DNA from: Elusimicrobiota bacterium | GTDB lineage: Bacteria > Elusimicrobiota > Elusimicrobia > FEN-1173 | DNA: 64,000 bases | Direction: 5' to 3' | Assembly (NCBI GenBank): GCA_016715645.1 | Contig: JADJZR010000012.1 | Location: 1-64,000, forward strand | Shown here: piece after piece, positions 35,901 through 44,235 of the stretch | Layout of the letters: every line of letters starts with the position of its first letter | How positions within the stretch are numbered: the first letter of the stretch is position 1 | The notes under the pieces: generated by a model | The model's database searches: none | Told to the model about the DNA's origin: nothing | The model's input: only the letters and a program-made list of their open reading frames with translations | Made by a program: the position numbers and the translations under genes

Positions 35901-36355
35901 GGCCCGAAATTCAAGACCGGGCGGTGTTCGTCCAGGGGGTGGAGGCCATCGTGGAAGCGCAAAAGCGGGTGGCCGAAGACTATTTTTCCGATAAGAGTGT
36001 GGAACAAGCCTGTCCCCCGTTACGGGCTTTGCTCCATATCATGGCCAAGTCGGATTTTGAGGGAAAACGGTCTGATCACCCCGAAATACGCACCTTGTTT
36101 TCCCGCGACAATCTTCTAAAAAGCGACTGGTACAAGGCTCGGTTGGCCGCCCAACAGAAAAAGGACATCGCCCTCTGGCGGCGTCATGTGGAACGGTTGG
36201 AAACCGCTCTGAAATCGTTCCCGACCTGGGCGTTCCCTCGGCTGGCCGTTGAAAAAAAGTTGGCCCACGCCCGAAAATCGCTTGAAGACGTTCAAACCCC
36301 CGCCTACCTGGCCTCGTTGGTGGGCACACTCGGCTTAGACCCTTCAACCCTGTAA
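32918..36355 (+). CDS. 1145-residue conserved-looking protein of unknown function
   Basis: No family recognised. It has no signal peptide and no clear membrane segment, so it is probably cytoplasmic. Striking internal features are a segment FKITARDSRGVMVTLIADNY followed by YCKKEVKTQISFSANLYGL, and GLAEEEHAGGAIAFASYDLG, which read like a glycine-rich substrate or cofactor-binding core with several acidic residues. A later region (LTGKSPSTTGFGSEGALTK) could bind phosphate. Helical, charged sequence fills the last 200 residues. It has an AGGAG site ahead of the ATG, GC-rich codon use like its neighbours, and stands as a single gene between the SulP gene and fic. Confidence 0.8.
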   Translation: MTDNSHESSLIQYINLKLAARGQPTFGGVSGDFLEVAWPLLQNHQEKSRLLAGHLCPVDRRIQDFLDDYLGDTGPGGDAGPAPIGLPGLTFTLDRPGLAKTLSLPPDRDIFSSEFVQTYRVKQGVLHNPKSDRRTTAGVFHVAEGGYPVPWDKKSVPKPVFRNLLSAALNPPDEHKILPFTSSQPEKAKVWVSLLLRPLVVPEVPGRRAEKRSEIRFFAPGSLVGNLDFVERIFGNGGDPSLPENDAVLDPDSWTGHTGCVILAPHLVTLKKKDLGLPPRSRASERQVRDGMCWDNPDDLYNGGQAFKITARDSRGVMVTLIADNYFGYCKKEVKTQISFSANLYGLAEEEHAGGAIAFASYDLGVHFAQEERMLPQNGLTFLDVVKTYGDAVDLKPDGYAVDRRYPDILYVPEDAVFDMNTKTVSWDWDGKKSSIPLLARNTYVLPNGYKVFLSRSVGGQGWHLTGTSAEGTFCHKPSTVSGGGKSEISKSIRDAMVQGPVFVADFQKDMDQVHSIIHRSYQDRFIDLHMAKHPPRPILGPSRSLGSVIKLLTPGPEYSAEFNAWLRSIPAHIKDLVFVLKRFYQPDWGDRWRDHFSVDVVNGAPGHELKLDGRRLKATYLRVGFERDGSRRICRVRQDFCPTDKIQMEDDITASVVVARGAVAGLRPGGASLSVKFSVNCETRLFQRPDDAIVPGYDKQAEADMAGQDVFLSNWEPLEKKDIQALADDVISFELFTEPVQDLFRRFLEDGRPQFVVSSARPRMVDGKPSKNPRYLQNRPDLMAPRSVYIAQMGTRLFRKIPPGQAVPWTVDAVLPARRNNPPELSKKGVAAPPLCVYNPIHYQELPELFMDFICSLTGKSPSTTGFGSEGALTKSPFNAMPPVVDLNNALVSFILTGANGFSTAAGYIGPHIKVEHDISLLAPEIWARLSADELDPTFLMNEGYLEKVNDFVHDGRTVPASRLGYRITEKFVRGFLGRVFNNPNIVFTPEMLRPEIQDRAVFVQGVEAIVEAQKRVAEDYFSDKSVEQACPPLRALLHIMAKSDFEGKRSDHPEIRTLFSRDNLLKSDWYKARLAAQQKKDIALWRRHVERLETALKSFPTWAFPRLAVEKKLAHARKSLEDVQTPAYLASLVGTLGLDPSTL

Positions 36356-36368
36356 AGGTACCGCCCGG

Positions 36369-36457
36369 TTGGCGATATGTTGGCGAATAATTGGCGATTA
36401 GAGACTGGACGCATTTCTGCGCAACGTGTATATTGTTGGCGTATGGCTGGCGATTAA
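36369..36457 (+). promoter_or_regulatory. fic promoter flanked by phased 11-bp direct repeats
   Basis: Three head-to-tail 11-mers TTGGCGATATG, TTGGCGAATAA, TTGGCGATTAG (36369-36401) are followed by TGGACG (36406-36411), a 17-base gap and TATATT (36429-36434). Two more 11-mers, TTGGCGTATGG and CTGGCGATTAA (36436-36457), end three bases before the ATG. An 11-base period puts each copy on the same face of the helix, so a protein could bind cooperatively on both sides of the promoter. The neighbouring Fic protein's lost winged helix is a candidate binder. Confidence 0.65.
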
Positions 36458-36460
36458 TCT

Positions 36461-37507
36461 ATGAATGAATATATCGACAAACGAAAATGTTTGGCCAAAT
36501 ACGGTCTTGAAAAATGGGCCAAAATCGAAGGGGATCGCCGGCGTCAAGCGACCCCTCTCGAACTGACTGATAAAAAGGGTAGTCCCTTTTGGTTCGTGCT
36601 CTCGTCCGATCTGCTGAATCTGGTTTCGGAGATCGAGAGGAGCAGGGGATTTTTGGCTTCCCTCAAGCTTCCTCAGAAATTGTTGGACCGTTTATCTTCG
36701 GACAATCAAAAGAGGGAGGCTTATTACTCAAGCCATATCGAGGGCGCCGTCACGTCGCTGGAGGTGGCCTTGCTTCACCTCGACAAGCCTTCCCGACGGG
36801 ATTACGAAGACGAAAGCCTCCAAATGATCGTCAATAATCGGGATGCGTTGGACTCTATCCGGGCGCAAAGCTCAAACCCTTTCAGCCATGGACTGATTTG
36901 CGAGCTCCAGAAGATCCTCGTCCGGAACACCCACAAACAGAAACCCATCACCGTGGGATCCTACCGCCAGGGACCCATTTATGTTGTCGACGGGCAGGGC
37001 CAAGTCGTTTATGAGGGCCCTCCCGCGTCCGCCGCGAGCGCCATGATGGAATCCTATGTGCGGTGGTTGAACGACGAAACGGGGCTCCACCCGTTGATCA
37101 AGGCGGCGTTGGCGCACCTCTATTTCGTCCACGTGCACCCCTTCGATGACGGAAATGGCCGTTCAGCCAGGGCGTTGTCCAACCTCTATCTCATGAAAAG
37201 GGATTATCAATTCATTAATTTTCTGGCCCCCTCCGATTATTTCGACCATCACCGGGGCGACTATTATCGGGCCATCCAAAATGCGGAAGCTCACGGGAGC
37301 GACGCCACTTTTTTCATTCTCTATTACTTGAAAGCGTTGGCGCAACAACTGAACAAGGTGCAAACCGAAATCCAAAAGGAAAACAAAGTTAATGACATTC
37401 GCGATTTGTTAAGCGCTAAGGTTCACGCTCAGCTCGATAAAAAACAAATTAAAGCGCTCCAATGGATGCTGGACAATCCCAACGCCATGATACGCGGGTC
37501 TCATTGA
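36461..37507 (+). CDS. Fic family protein (AMPylase), C-terminal winged helix frameshifted
   Basis: 348 residues. The catalytic motif is HPFDDGNGRSAR (about 227-238), complete for AMP transfer. The inhibitory helix motif SSHIEGAV near residue 91 places it in the class where an N-terminal Glu blocks ATP binding. Family members usually continue into a winged helix; here the frame stops at NAMIRGSH, and in another frame the end of such a domain appears (GLIEQIGHGRATGYILKSKG, ending at 37562). About 30 residues between are absent, so the DNA-binding part is damaged. Fic proteins modify target proteins at Ser/Thr/Tyr and many are toxins or auto-regulators. Confidence 0.85.
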   Translation: MNEYIDKRKCLAKYGLEKWAKIEGDRRRQATPLELTDKKGSPFWFVLSSDLLNLVSEIERSRGFLASLKLPQKLLDRLSSDNQKREAYYSSHIEGAVTSLEVALLHLDKPSRRDYEDESLQMIVNNRDALDSIRAQSSNPFSHGLICELQKILVRNTHKQKPITVGSYRQGPIYVVDGQGQVVYEGPPASAASAMMESYVRWLNDETGLHPLIKAALAHLYFVHVHPFDDGNGRSARALSNLYLMKRDYQFINFLAPSDYFDHHRGDYYRAIQNAEAHGSDATFFILYYLKALAQQLNKVQTEIQKENKVNDIRDLLSAKVHAQLDKKQIKALQWMLDNPNAMIRGSH

Positions 37508-37774
37508 ACAAATCGGCCACGGCCGGGCCACGGGATACATTTTGAAATCAAAGGGAGCCTGACCCAGAAAAACTATCTTTTTTTCCAGGTCTTTGCGCAG
37601 GAATAGGTCCAAGTAGCGGGATAATGATTTCACCTGATTATTATTCTCCGGTATAAAAATAAAGCAAACTTTTTGCACTCTGGTACAAAAATCTGGAAAT
37701 AACGTTTTTTTAGTTTACAACAATGTTACAACTTCTTTGGGGTTTCTTTCGGGTTGATGGTGTATATTGGGTGT
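37508..37774 (+). other. fic remnant and AT-rich gap before the large ORF cluster
   Basis: The first 55 bases carry the out-of-frame end of the fic winged helix (to 37562). The rest is AT-rich non-coding sequence with T-runs and two similar A-rich words, GGTATAAAAATAAAG and GGTACAAAAATCTGG, about 40 bases apart. A TATATT at 37763-37768 may be a -10 box for the next gene. Confidence 0.5.
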
Positions 37775-40700
37775 ATGAAGATCATGGGAAAACGGGCTGG
37801 GGTTTTGGCGGGGGTTTACTTTTTTAGCCAGTGCCTTTTTGCCTACCAACCGGAAAATGGGTTTTGGGCGGAACGGCGGCGGGCGAGCAAGCGGGGGGCC
37901 TCGCCCCTTTTAGCTTCCTTGCCCATGGGCGGCCAGGTCGGAACAAACCCCCTCGCCGCGCAATTTCCCTCCGCTCAAAGCGTGGGGGCTTCTCTATCTC
38001 AAAACGTCAGTCGGTCGGTCCCGAAACGATTTTTAAAGGACCACGCCGCCCTTTTTGCCGCGCTCGCTCCGGCCCATGGGACGGTTCGCAAAGTCTTCCT
38101 TCCCAAACACCTCCTTCCCCGTTCCCCTGTGGTGGTCCACATTCAAGATGTCCATATGAACCAGGAGGCCCAATGGAATATTCGTGAGACGGTGCGGGCT
38201 TTGAGCCAATCGGGGCAGGTGGATTTGCTGGGTTTGGAAGGGGCAACGGGACCCATCGATCTTCAACCGTTTGTGGATTTTCCGCACCGGCGCGCGGTGG
38301 AAGTGACGGCGAATTATTTGCTTAAGCAAAATAAAATCACCGGTCCGGTTCACGCGGCGTTCACCGCCACCGGCACACTTCCCAAAATACTCGGCATCGA
38401 TGATCCGCTCCATTATGCGGCCAATGTGCGGGCCTATACGGATTCCGCCGTGCGATTGGACAGGACCCGCCAGGACCTGCGTGTGGCGCGAGGCGCTATC
38501 GATGGGCGGAAGAGGAACGTATTTTCCCAACAACTGCTCGAGTTTGATGAACAGGTTCGATCCTACCGGGAAGGAAAAGTTTCTCTGGGGGACCATGTGT
38601 TAAATCTCACGGCAAGAGCGCCGGACAACGTGGCGCTTTCCCTTCGGTCATTTTTGGACGCGTTGGTATTGGAACGGACGTTGGATTTTAAGCAGGTGGA
38701 GCTTGAACGTGTCACCCTCATCACGGCCCTCGCTCAACGGTTGAACGAACGCGAGACGAACGATCTCCTCGCCCAAAGTCTCGCTTATCGGTCCGGCCAA
38801 TTGCGCTATGGGGAATTTTATCGCGGGTTGCTGGACATCTGCCAATCGAAGGGCCTTCCGTTGTCCCGGTTCCCCGCCATGGAAGCCTATGTGCGCTACG
38901 TGTTGACGGTTGACGGAATTGACGGGGACCGTTTGCTCGAAGACATCGCCGTCCTGGAAAAACGCGCCTACGACCGACGGGCCAAGTCCAAAGAGGAGAA
39001 GGCCCTCGTGGCGGAATCGCGCCGGGCGTGGTTGACCGAACAATTGGTGGATTTTGCCCTGACGCCCGCGGATTGGAAGGAATACCAGGCGACGGGCACG
39101 GTCGGCACAAACAAGGAATTGGTTTCTTTTGAGGCGTTCTATCTTGAGGCGCACGCGCGGGACGGGGCCATGTCGGAAAATTTGTTGAGGGCCATGGGAA
39201 CCGATGGCCCCGCTCCCTCCCGAACGGCCATCCTCGTGACCGGCGGGTTTCACGCCGAGGGCATGACCCAACGACTGGTCGAGCAGGGGGTTGTGGTCGT
39301 CTCCTATGTTCCCAAAATCGAAAAGATCGACACCGCCCAGGGATCGGCCTACTTGAGCGTTTTCACCCAAGAAAAAACGCCGCTTGAGAAATTGTTCGCT
39401 GGGCATAAATTGTTCCTGGGATACAACCCAACGGCAGGAGTTCAAACGGCGGTTATTTTGGCCCCAGCGGTAGCCGCGGTAGAAAGAAAAAGCGTCGGAG
39501 GAATATCCGACGAAGCTATGGCGAAAATAAATGGATATATGAAAAACAAATTGCCAGATGCGGTTTTAACTGTTTCGGACCCGGAACACACGGCCACCGG
39601 AGGTTGGGTGGCGGGGGTCGGTGTTCAGGTGGGGGAAGAAAGAGAGAATTTCTCGCTGGTGACAAGTCGCAATTTTGACATTGAATTTTTTGGCGTGATC
39701 AATCATGAGGAGCGGCCTCCCACGGCGTGGTTAATGGAGGCGGCGATCTGGTTGCATGGAAAATGTGGACCACACGCCGAGAAAGTTTCCGCTTGGACAG
39801 AGGCTGTTTTGTTTTCAAGTCTATCCTCCTGGACCCCAGCCAACTTCCTTTGGTTTGCAAGACGGCATAAACTAAAAGATGAACAGGACCTTATGTCTCT
39901 CTTGACCTGGATGGCGATAACCTCCATTCGAGTGGGCAGACATCAAAATAAGGGGATTTCGTTCTTCACGTTCTTGGAAGAACTGGGAGGACATTTTAAG
40001 GACCATAAAGAATGGAATCAGCTTGGGCTCTTTCGCTTGGCGGCAAACAAAATTCAAAACACGAAGGGAAGGAACCCTCGCTTTATAGGGAAACTCGGAT
40101 TTAAAGAGTTGAAATTAGTTGATAACCCTGAGGACGCCTTGAATGGATTACGTGAGGTGGATGGTCGTGTATTTGTTTTGAGGAATAAGCAATACCTTAT
40201 ATTGGAAAAAAAAGAAAAAAGAACAAATAAAATCAGATGGGACATTCCGGGGGGCGGGGCGGCGGGCGCGGCGGTGGGTGTATCCCTTGAAGAAGGAACA
40301 TCCAGGGAGCTCTGGGAGGAAATAAAGGTGTTCGTGAAAAAACTTATCGCCATTATTTTTCCCCAACAGCAAAATCATCCCATTTACTCTATTCTTGGGT
40401 CAAACGCTGATTTTAGAGCACGGAGAGCCATCACGTTTTGGCGGTCCGAACAAAAGAAAAAAATTAATGTCGTCTTAAGCCATGAGCACACAGGGTCCTC
40501 TTTCAAGTCGCTCCCCGATATCCTGAACAATTTTCAAAAATTAAATACCGGGCCTCGAATGGGGTTTTATTTGGAGTTCTTAAGAGAGGCCTATGGAATC
40601 ACGGGAGTGAAATCCCTGATTCCATTGAATGATGAATATCGTTTAAAACGTTTGACGGACCCTGTCCTGATTGAAACGGAGGAAAATTGGTATTTGTTTT

Positions 40701-41242
40701 GTCCGGAGAACGACGTCACTTCCACGCAACGTATGGGTCAGCTATATCCTCATTTAACCGCCGGGAGCGTTGTTGAAAGAAGGTCGGACAAGGAATCTCT
40801 TCTCAGTGATTGGGAAACTCCAGCAGTTCCTTCATCGCCAGACGCGGGAAAGCTCGTTATGAGGAAAGTGGAAGAGCAATGGTACGCAAATATCCCGGGT
40901 GGGTTTGGGGATGCTTTATTAACAACAGTTTCGAATCTCCCGGGACTTCCTGCAAATCAAATAGGACCTTTCAGTCATCTGGATGACTTAAAGGGAGTTA
41001 TTCATAAGGCGTATGGATTAGACGTTGTTTCTGTTAAACCATTAAGAACAAGTCCAGGGGATGCCGCGGTTGGACTTCTATTAAAGACGCGCACGGGCAA
41101 GAAAAATAAGGGAACGGTGTTTGTTTTACGTGAGGCGGACATTATGATAGACCGGCCAAACGCATGCATCCCTCTTAAAAACAAGCGGATGGCACGAACG
41201 GTTATTATCTTTTTAGCGGGGGAAAGAATTTTGTTTTGGTGA
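37775..41242 (+). CDS. Very large exported protein: ChaN/TraB-like N-terminus and degenerate Nudix domain
   Basis: About 1155 residues from ATG 37775, chosen because it begins a signal-like sequence (MKIMGKRAGVLAGVYFF). Residues about 110-530 contain VVVHIQDVHMNQEAQWNI and LVTGGFHAEGMTQRL, spaced like the paired His motifs of TIKI/ChaN/TraB-type proteins; this assignment is tentative. From about residue 570 (base 39480) the DNA becomes clearly more AT-rich and the protein changes character. A Nudix-like box (SLEEGTSRELWEEI, about 832-846) and glycine-rich WDIPGGGAAG follow. Similar giant proteins occur, as I recall, in Elusimicrobiota/Omnitrophota genomes. Function unknown. The end overlaps the next gene's GTG. 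Confidence 0.75.
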   Translation: MKIMGKRAGVLAGVYFFSQCLFAYQPENGFWAERRRASKRGASPLLASLPMGGQVGTNPLAAQFPSAQSVGASLSQNVSRSVPKRFLKDHAALFAALAPAHGTVRKVFLPKHLLPRSPVVVHIQDVHMNQEAQWNIRETVRALSQSGQVDLLGLEGATGPIDLQPFVDFPHRRAVEVTANYLLKQNKITGPVHAAFTATGTLPKILGIDDPLHYAANVRAYTDSAVRLDRTRQDLRVARGAIDGRKRNVFSQQLLEFDEQVRSYREGKVSLGDHVLNLTARAPDNVALSLRSFLDALVLERTLDFKQVELERVTLITALAQRLNERETNDLLAQSLAYRSGQLRYGEFYRGLLDICQSKGLPLSRFPAMEAYVRYVLTVDGIDGDRLLEDIAVLEKRAYDRRAKSKEEKALVAESRRAWLTEQLVDFALTPADWKEYQATGTVGTNKELVSFEAFYLEAHARDGAMSENLLRAMGTDGPAPSRTAILVTGGFHAEGMTQRLVEQGVVVVSYVPKIEKIDTAQGSAYLSVFTQEKTPLEKLFAGHKLFLGYNPTAGVQTAVILAPAVAAVERKSVGGISDEAMAKINGYMKNKLPDAVLTVSDPEHTATGGWVAGVGVQVGEERENFSLVTSRNFDIEFFGVINHEERPPTAWLMEAAIWLHGKCGPHAEKVSAWTEAVLFSSLSSWTPANFLWFARRHKLKDEQDLMSLLTWMAITSIRVGRHQNKGISFFTFLEELGGHFKDHKEWNQLGLFRLAANKIQNTKGRNPRFIGKLGFKELKLVDNPEDALNGLREVDGRVFVLRNKQYLILEKKEKRTNKIRWDIPGGGAAGAAVGVSLEEGTSRELWEEIKVFVKKLIAIIFPQQQNHPIYSILGSNADFRARRAITFWRSEQKKKINVVLSHEHTGSSFKSLPDILNNFQKLNTGPRMGFYLEFLREAYGITGVKSLIPLNDEYRLKRLTDPVLIETEENWYLFCPENDVTSTQRMGQLYPHLTAGSVVERRSDKESLLSDWETPAVPSSPDAGKLVMRKVEEQWYANIPGGFGDALLTTVSNLPGLPANQIGPFSHLDDLKGVIHKAYGLDVVSVKPLRTSPGDAAVGLLLKTRTGKKNKGTVFVLREADIMIDRPNACIPLKNKRMARTVIIFLAGERILFW

Positions 41243-43722
41243 AAGCCTCGAAAACCTCAGCCCTTCAAAGTTCATTGGGTTCACCCTCTTCTACACAATT
41301 ATCGGAAATGTCACTCGATGATTTCAGAATTCTCCGTGGGATTGCCCAAAAGATTAAAGGGGGGGAAATTTGGAGGGATTTGTTGAGTGCCCGTGTTAAA
41401 ATTGCACAGCAAAAAAAGGATAATCCGGGAATTTTCACAACAACTAAAAGTTCTCCCGTGACAGAGTGGGATTACAAACTTCAATACGCTTTTTTGAGTT
41501 GGATAAATAAACTTTTTCCAGCTGCGCGGGTGGTGGGGGAAGAAGATCTCCTGAACAATGATTTTCTTGGGACTATTTCGGCCACAAATCGGGAGGCCGT
41601 TCAATCACGGATAATGACAAACGGGGATAGCGGATCGGGTGGGTATGTATTTATTGTCGACCCTATCGATGGGACCAACGCCTTTACTTCTGGTGAAGGC
41701 GACAATTTTGCGTTTACCTTTTGTGTTCTAAAAGACGGAGAGCCGCTGTTTGCCGCCACTTATTTGCCGGTCTCCGGGGACCTTATCGAAGCCGATCCTT
41801 CGACTCAAACGGTTTTCAAGAATGGCCCGATCGTCCGTCCTGGGAATGTCTCACCCGCCGATGACGATACTATTCCTTTTACTAAAGTAAAAGTTCAAAA
41901 GGGGCTCAAGGAAGGATGGGATTGGTTAAATCTTTTTGAGGGAGGGGGAATCGTCGACAATGATATTCCTTCCATCGCGGTTGTCGCCGCTAAAATGGCG
42001 ACCGGAGAATACGGGGGAAATCCAGCACTTGTTTTGAATAAAACCATTTCTTCATGGGATTCTCTTCCAGCGGCCATTGTTTTGTCGGCCGCGGGATTTG
42101 CCGTTACCACACATGAGGGCAAACCCATTTTTGAGGAATTTAAAGAGTTGATTGAAGCAGGGAATCCCCCGAAGAATTTTACCTGTTCATTCATGGCCGC
42201 CCGTCCGGCGGAGATCGCTTATCTGAAAAATTTAAACGACAGAGCGCTCAAATCAATGGAACGGTCTCCTGTGACGGGAAAGATCGATTCAACCCTTTCC
42301 GGGGACGACGACACAATTGGGAATCCCAGTGGTCCTGAAAGAAAAGAGGGGTCTTTAAAAACCGAGTTGCTGTCCTCTTTGCCGGAGGGTGTTGAGTCTC
42401 TTTCGTCGGTTCGAATTTCAATTAGGCTTGAAACGGAGGACGGGGAGAAATTTTTAACTTTAAGAAATCGAAAGCATAAAGACGAATGCCCAGGGGGTGG
42501 AGTGAACGAAGGGGAGTCTTTGTTACAAGCCGTGTTACGAGAATTAAAGGAAGAGTTGGGGGCTGAATGGGAAACGATTGACAAAAAATTAATTAGGATT
42601 AATGAAAAGCCTATTTTATATCACAGTATCACTCGACCGGATGGGACCGTCGAATACCGAACTGTGTATGATGTGGACATTTCGTTGAACAAAGAGCAAC
42701 TCCCCCGGATTGATCCTGTTCAGGTCCAGAATGAATCGGTAGCGTTCAACTGGGTTCCCTACAAAACGATGATGGAACAATACGATGGGTTTACCTTGGC
42801 ATCGCGGAAGGTTATTTTGGCAAGGGTTATCGGTAGAGAATTCGCAAAAAAAGCCATTTTTTTTCGCCCATTTCCTGGAAATCCAGAAGTGGACGAGTTT
42901 CCACTGTTAATGACTATGGATGATGATTCTCTCTTTCTTTTGCGCGAATTAAATAAAGGTGAGAGGGTTTCCGACAAAGTCGTTTCTCTGGGTAGAAAAC
43001 AATTAATTTTAGTGCCTTACGTGGAAAATAAAGATCCAGGCGGTTCTGAAGCCATTGCCCCATCGTCTTCTCCCTCCACCCTGTCTTTTTTCTGGAAACG
43101 CATGCCGGGGTTTGTTGGGCCACTGAACGCCCTTTTGCGACAAGCGCCGTGGGAGACCGTTGCTTTAAGGTCGCTGATGGGGTTAGCCGTGTTTGCTCAT
43201 TTTGTGTCGGGCGCCTCTCTTGTCTACACGCTGGCTGTGCCCCTGTTGGCCTGGGTTTTGGGTTATTCCCATCGGTTTGGCACGTATGAGATGATGGGGG
43301 GGAAACTCGAAGAGTCTTACCCCTCTTCTTATGATAAGGCGATGATCTGGATGGTTAAGACAATGGCCTTTGGAGGGTTACTTCTGTTGTTGGGGGATGT
43401 CGTGCCGCCTGATTCTTTAAAGTGGGTCCTTGAGTTTGCAACAGGGATCGGGGCCTATCAAGGTTATATTGCCCATCAGAGAGGAAACCGTGAATGGCTG
43501 GTGAATTCATTGCCCGATTTGACGTCAGCGCAACGTGTGGTGGCGCGTGATATTTTAATCGCTTTGGAAGGAAAGCCACTGCGGATGGGGGTGGGCGAAC
43601 TTCAAGAAATGGTTTACCGAATGGCGGAGAAAAATGCGGCCTCGGAGAGTGGTTTTGGGATTGATTTAGGGGACCCTTCCACAGCTGGGGAGGGGTTGCG
43701 TTTTTTGTGGTGGACCCGGTGA
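41239..43722 (+). CDS. IMPase-like phosphatase fused to Nudix hydrolase and membrane region
   Basis: About 827 residues from GTG 41239, overlapping the previous stop (GTGA). The first 300 residues carry the three inositol monophosphatase-family metal/catalytic motifs: VVGEED (about 99), VDPIDGTNAF (about 140) and WDSLPAAIV (about 272). A second domain has a textbook Nudix box GGGVNEGESLLQAVLRELKE followed by ELGA (about 417-440). A third region has several hydrophobic segments (about 640-735). Three activities in one chain, two acting on phosphorylated small molecules, suggest nucleotide or sugar-phosphate turnover, but no substrate can be named. The DNA is AT-rich until about 43080. A T TTT TTG heptamer near the end may let ribosomes slip into the next ORF. 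Confidence 0.85.
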   Translation: MKASKTSALQSSLGSPSSTQLSEMSLDDFRILRGIAQKIKGGEIWRDLLSARVKIAQQKKDNPGIFTTTKSSPVTEWDYKLQYAFLSWINKLFPAARVVGEEDLLNNDFLGTISATNREAVQSRIMTNGDSGSGGYVFIVDPIDGTNAFTSGEGDNFAFTFCVLKDGEPLFAATYLPVSGDLIEADPSTQTVFKNGPIVRPGNVSPADDDTIPFTKVKVQKGLKEGWDWLNLFEGGGIVDNDIPSIAVVAAKMATGEYGGNPALVLNKTISSWDSLPAAIVLSAAGFAVTTHEGKPIFEEFKELIEAGNPPKNFTCSFMAARPAEIAYLKNLNDRALKSMERSPVTGKIDSTLSGDDDTIGNPSGPERKEGSLKTELLSSLPEGVESLSSVRISIRLETEDGEKFLTLRNRKHKDECPGGGVNEGESLLQAVLRELKEELGAEWETIDKKLIRINEKPILYHSITRPDGTVEYRTVYDVDISLNKEQLPRIDPVQVQNESVAFNWVPYKTMMEQYDGFTLASRKVILARVIGREFAKKAIFFRPFPGNPEVDEFPLLMTMDDDSLFLLRELNKGERVSDKVVSLGRKQLILVPYVENKDPGGSEAIAPSSSPSTLSFFWKRMPGFVGPLNALLRQAPWETVALRSLMGLAVFAHFVSGASLVYTLAVPLLAWVLGYSHRFGTYEMMGGKLEESYPSSYDKAMIWMVKTMAFGGLLLLLGDVVPPDSLKWVLEFATGIGAYQGYIAHQRGNREWLVNSLPDLTSAQRVVARDILIALEGKPLRMGVGELQEMVYRMAEKNAASESGFGIDLGDPSTAGEGLRFLWWTR
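43701..43707 (+). promoter_or_regulatory. Candidate -1 ribosomal frameshift heptamer T TTT TTG
   Basis: In the frame of the 41239 gene the codons read CGT TTT TTG TGG. The T plus TTT TTG matches the X XXY YYZ rule, and slipping back one base gives TTT TTT GTG, exactly the frame of the 43707 ORF. No convincing downstream pseudoknot was seen. A single-base deletion in a T homopolymer, real or artefactual, gives the same picture. Confidence 0.4.
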
Positions 43723-44117
43723 CTTCGGAAAAACCCGGCAATCCGGATCGGCTGAAAAAAATGTTATCTACCAATCCGCACTTAATTGGGATTTTTGCCG
43801 AACCGTTGGCGGGACTTCCTCCAGATCAAGTGATTGTCGCTGGGGAACACTTTGTAAAGAATGGGGTTGGACATGATGTTATGGTTAGCGGTTTAAGGCA
43901 ATCTATTTTGGAGATGGCGGGGGATCGTCCCTTCCAAATCATGACGTCGCCCCTCTTGAGTTTGAACACAATGGGTATGGCGGAGGACGATCCCGTCCGT
44001 CAGGCATCCGAAAATGCCTTGGTCTACGTCTTGGAACTGTTGCGAGGTTTTTCCGCCACGGCGTTTAAATGGCCCGACGTGTTGAAGGCATTCCGGGCTC
44101 TGGCCGAGGCGGCCTAG
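43707..44117 (+). CDS. Unknown ORF, probably continuation of the preceding protein
   Basis: 136 residues beginning VVDPVTSEKPGNPDRLKKML. It overlaps the end of the previous gene by 16 bases in the -1 frame, and joining the two at the T-run gives a smooth reading LRFFVVDPVTS. It is leucine-rich and helical, with no recognised motif and no membrane segment. If separate, its GTG has no good ribosome site, which supports a joined origin. The C-terminus ends in a helical ALAEAA. Confidence 0.6.
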   Translation: MVDPVTSEKPGNPDRLKKMLSTNPHLIGIFAEPLAGLPPDQVIVAGEHFVKNGVGHDVMVSGLRQSILEMAGDRPFQIMTSPLLSLNTMGMAEDDPVRQASENALVYVLELLRGFSATAFKWPDVLKAFRALAEAA

Positions 44118-44235
44118 TGTGTAAAAGTGGAGTTGCTTTTTCCTAAAATACATGTAAAAACGGAGTTATGTACTCCGGATTATTGGTTCCCCCAAAAGAG
44201 AGGAGTTTTTCCCTTCGAAAAATCCACACGGTCGG

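Noticed and set aside
36369..36457. CRISPR-like short repeats
   Set aside because: The repeats are 11 bases, head-to-tail, without spacers; they fit an operator. No CRISPR array or cas gene was seen in the window.
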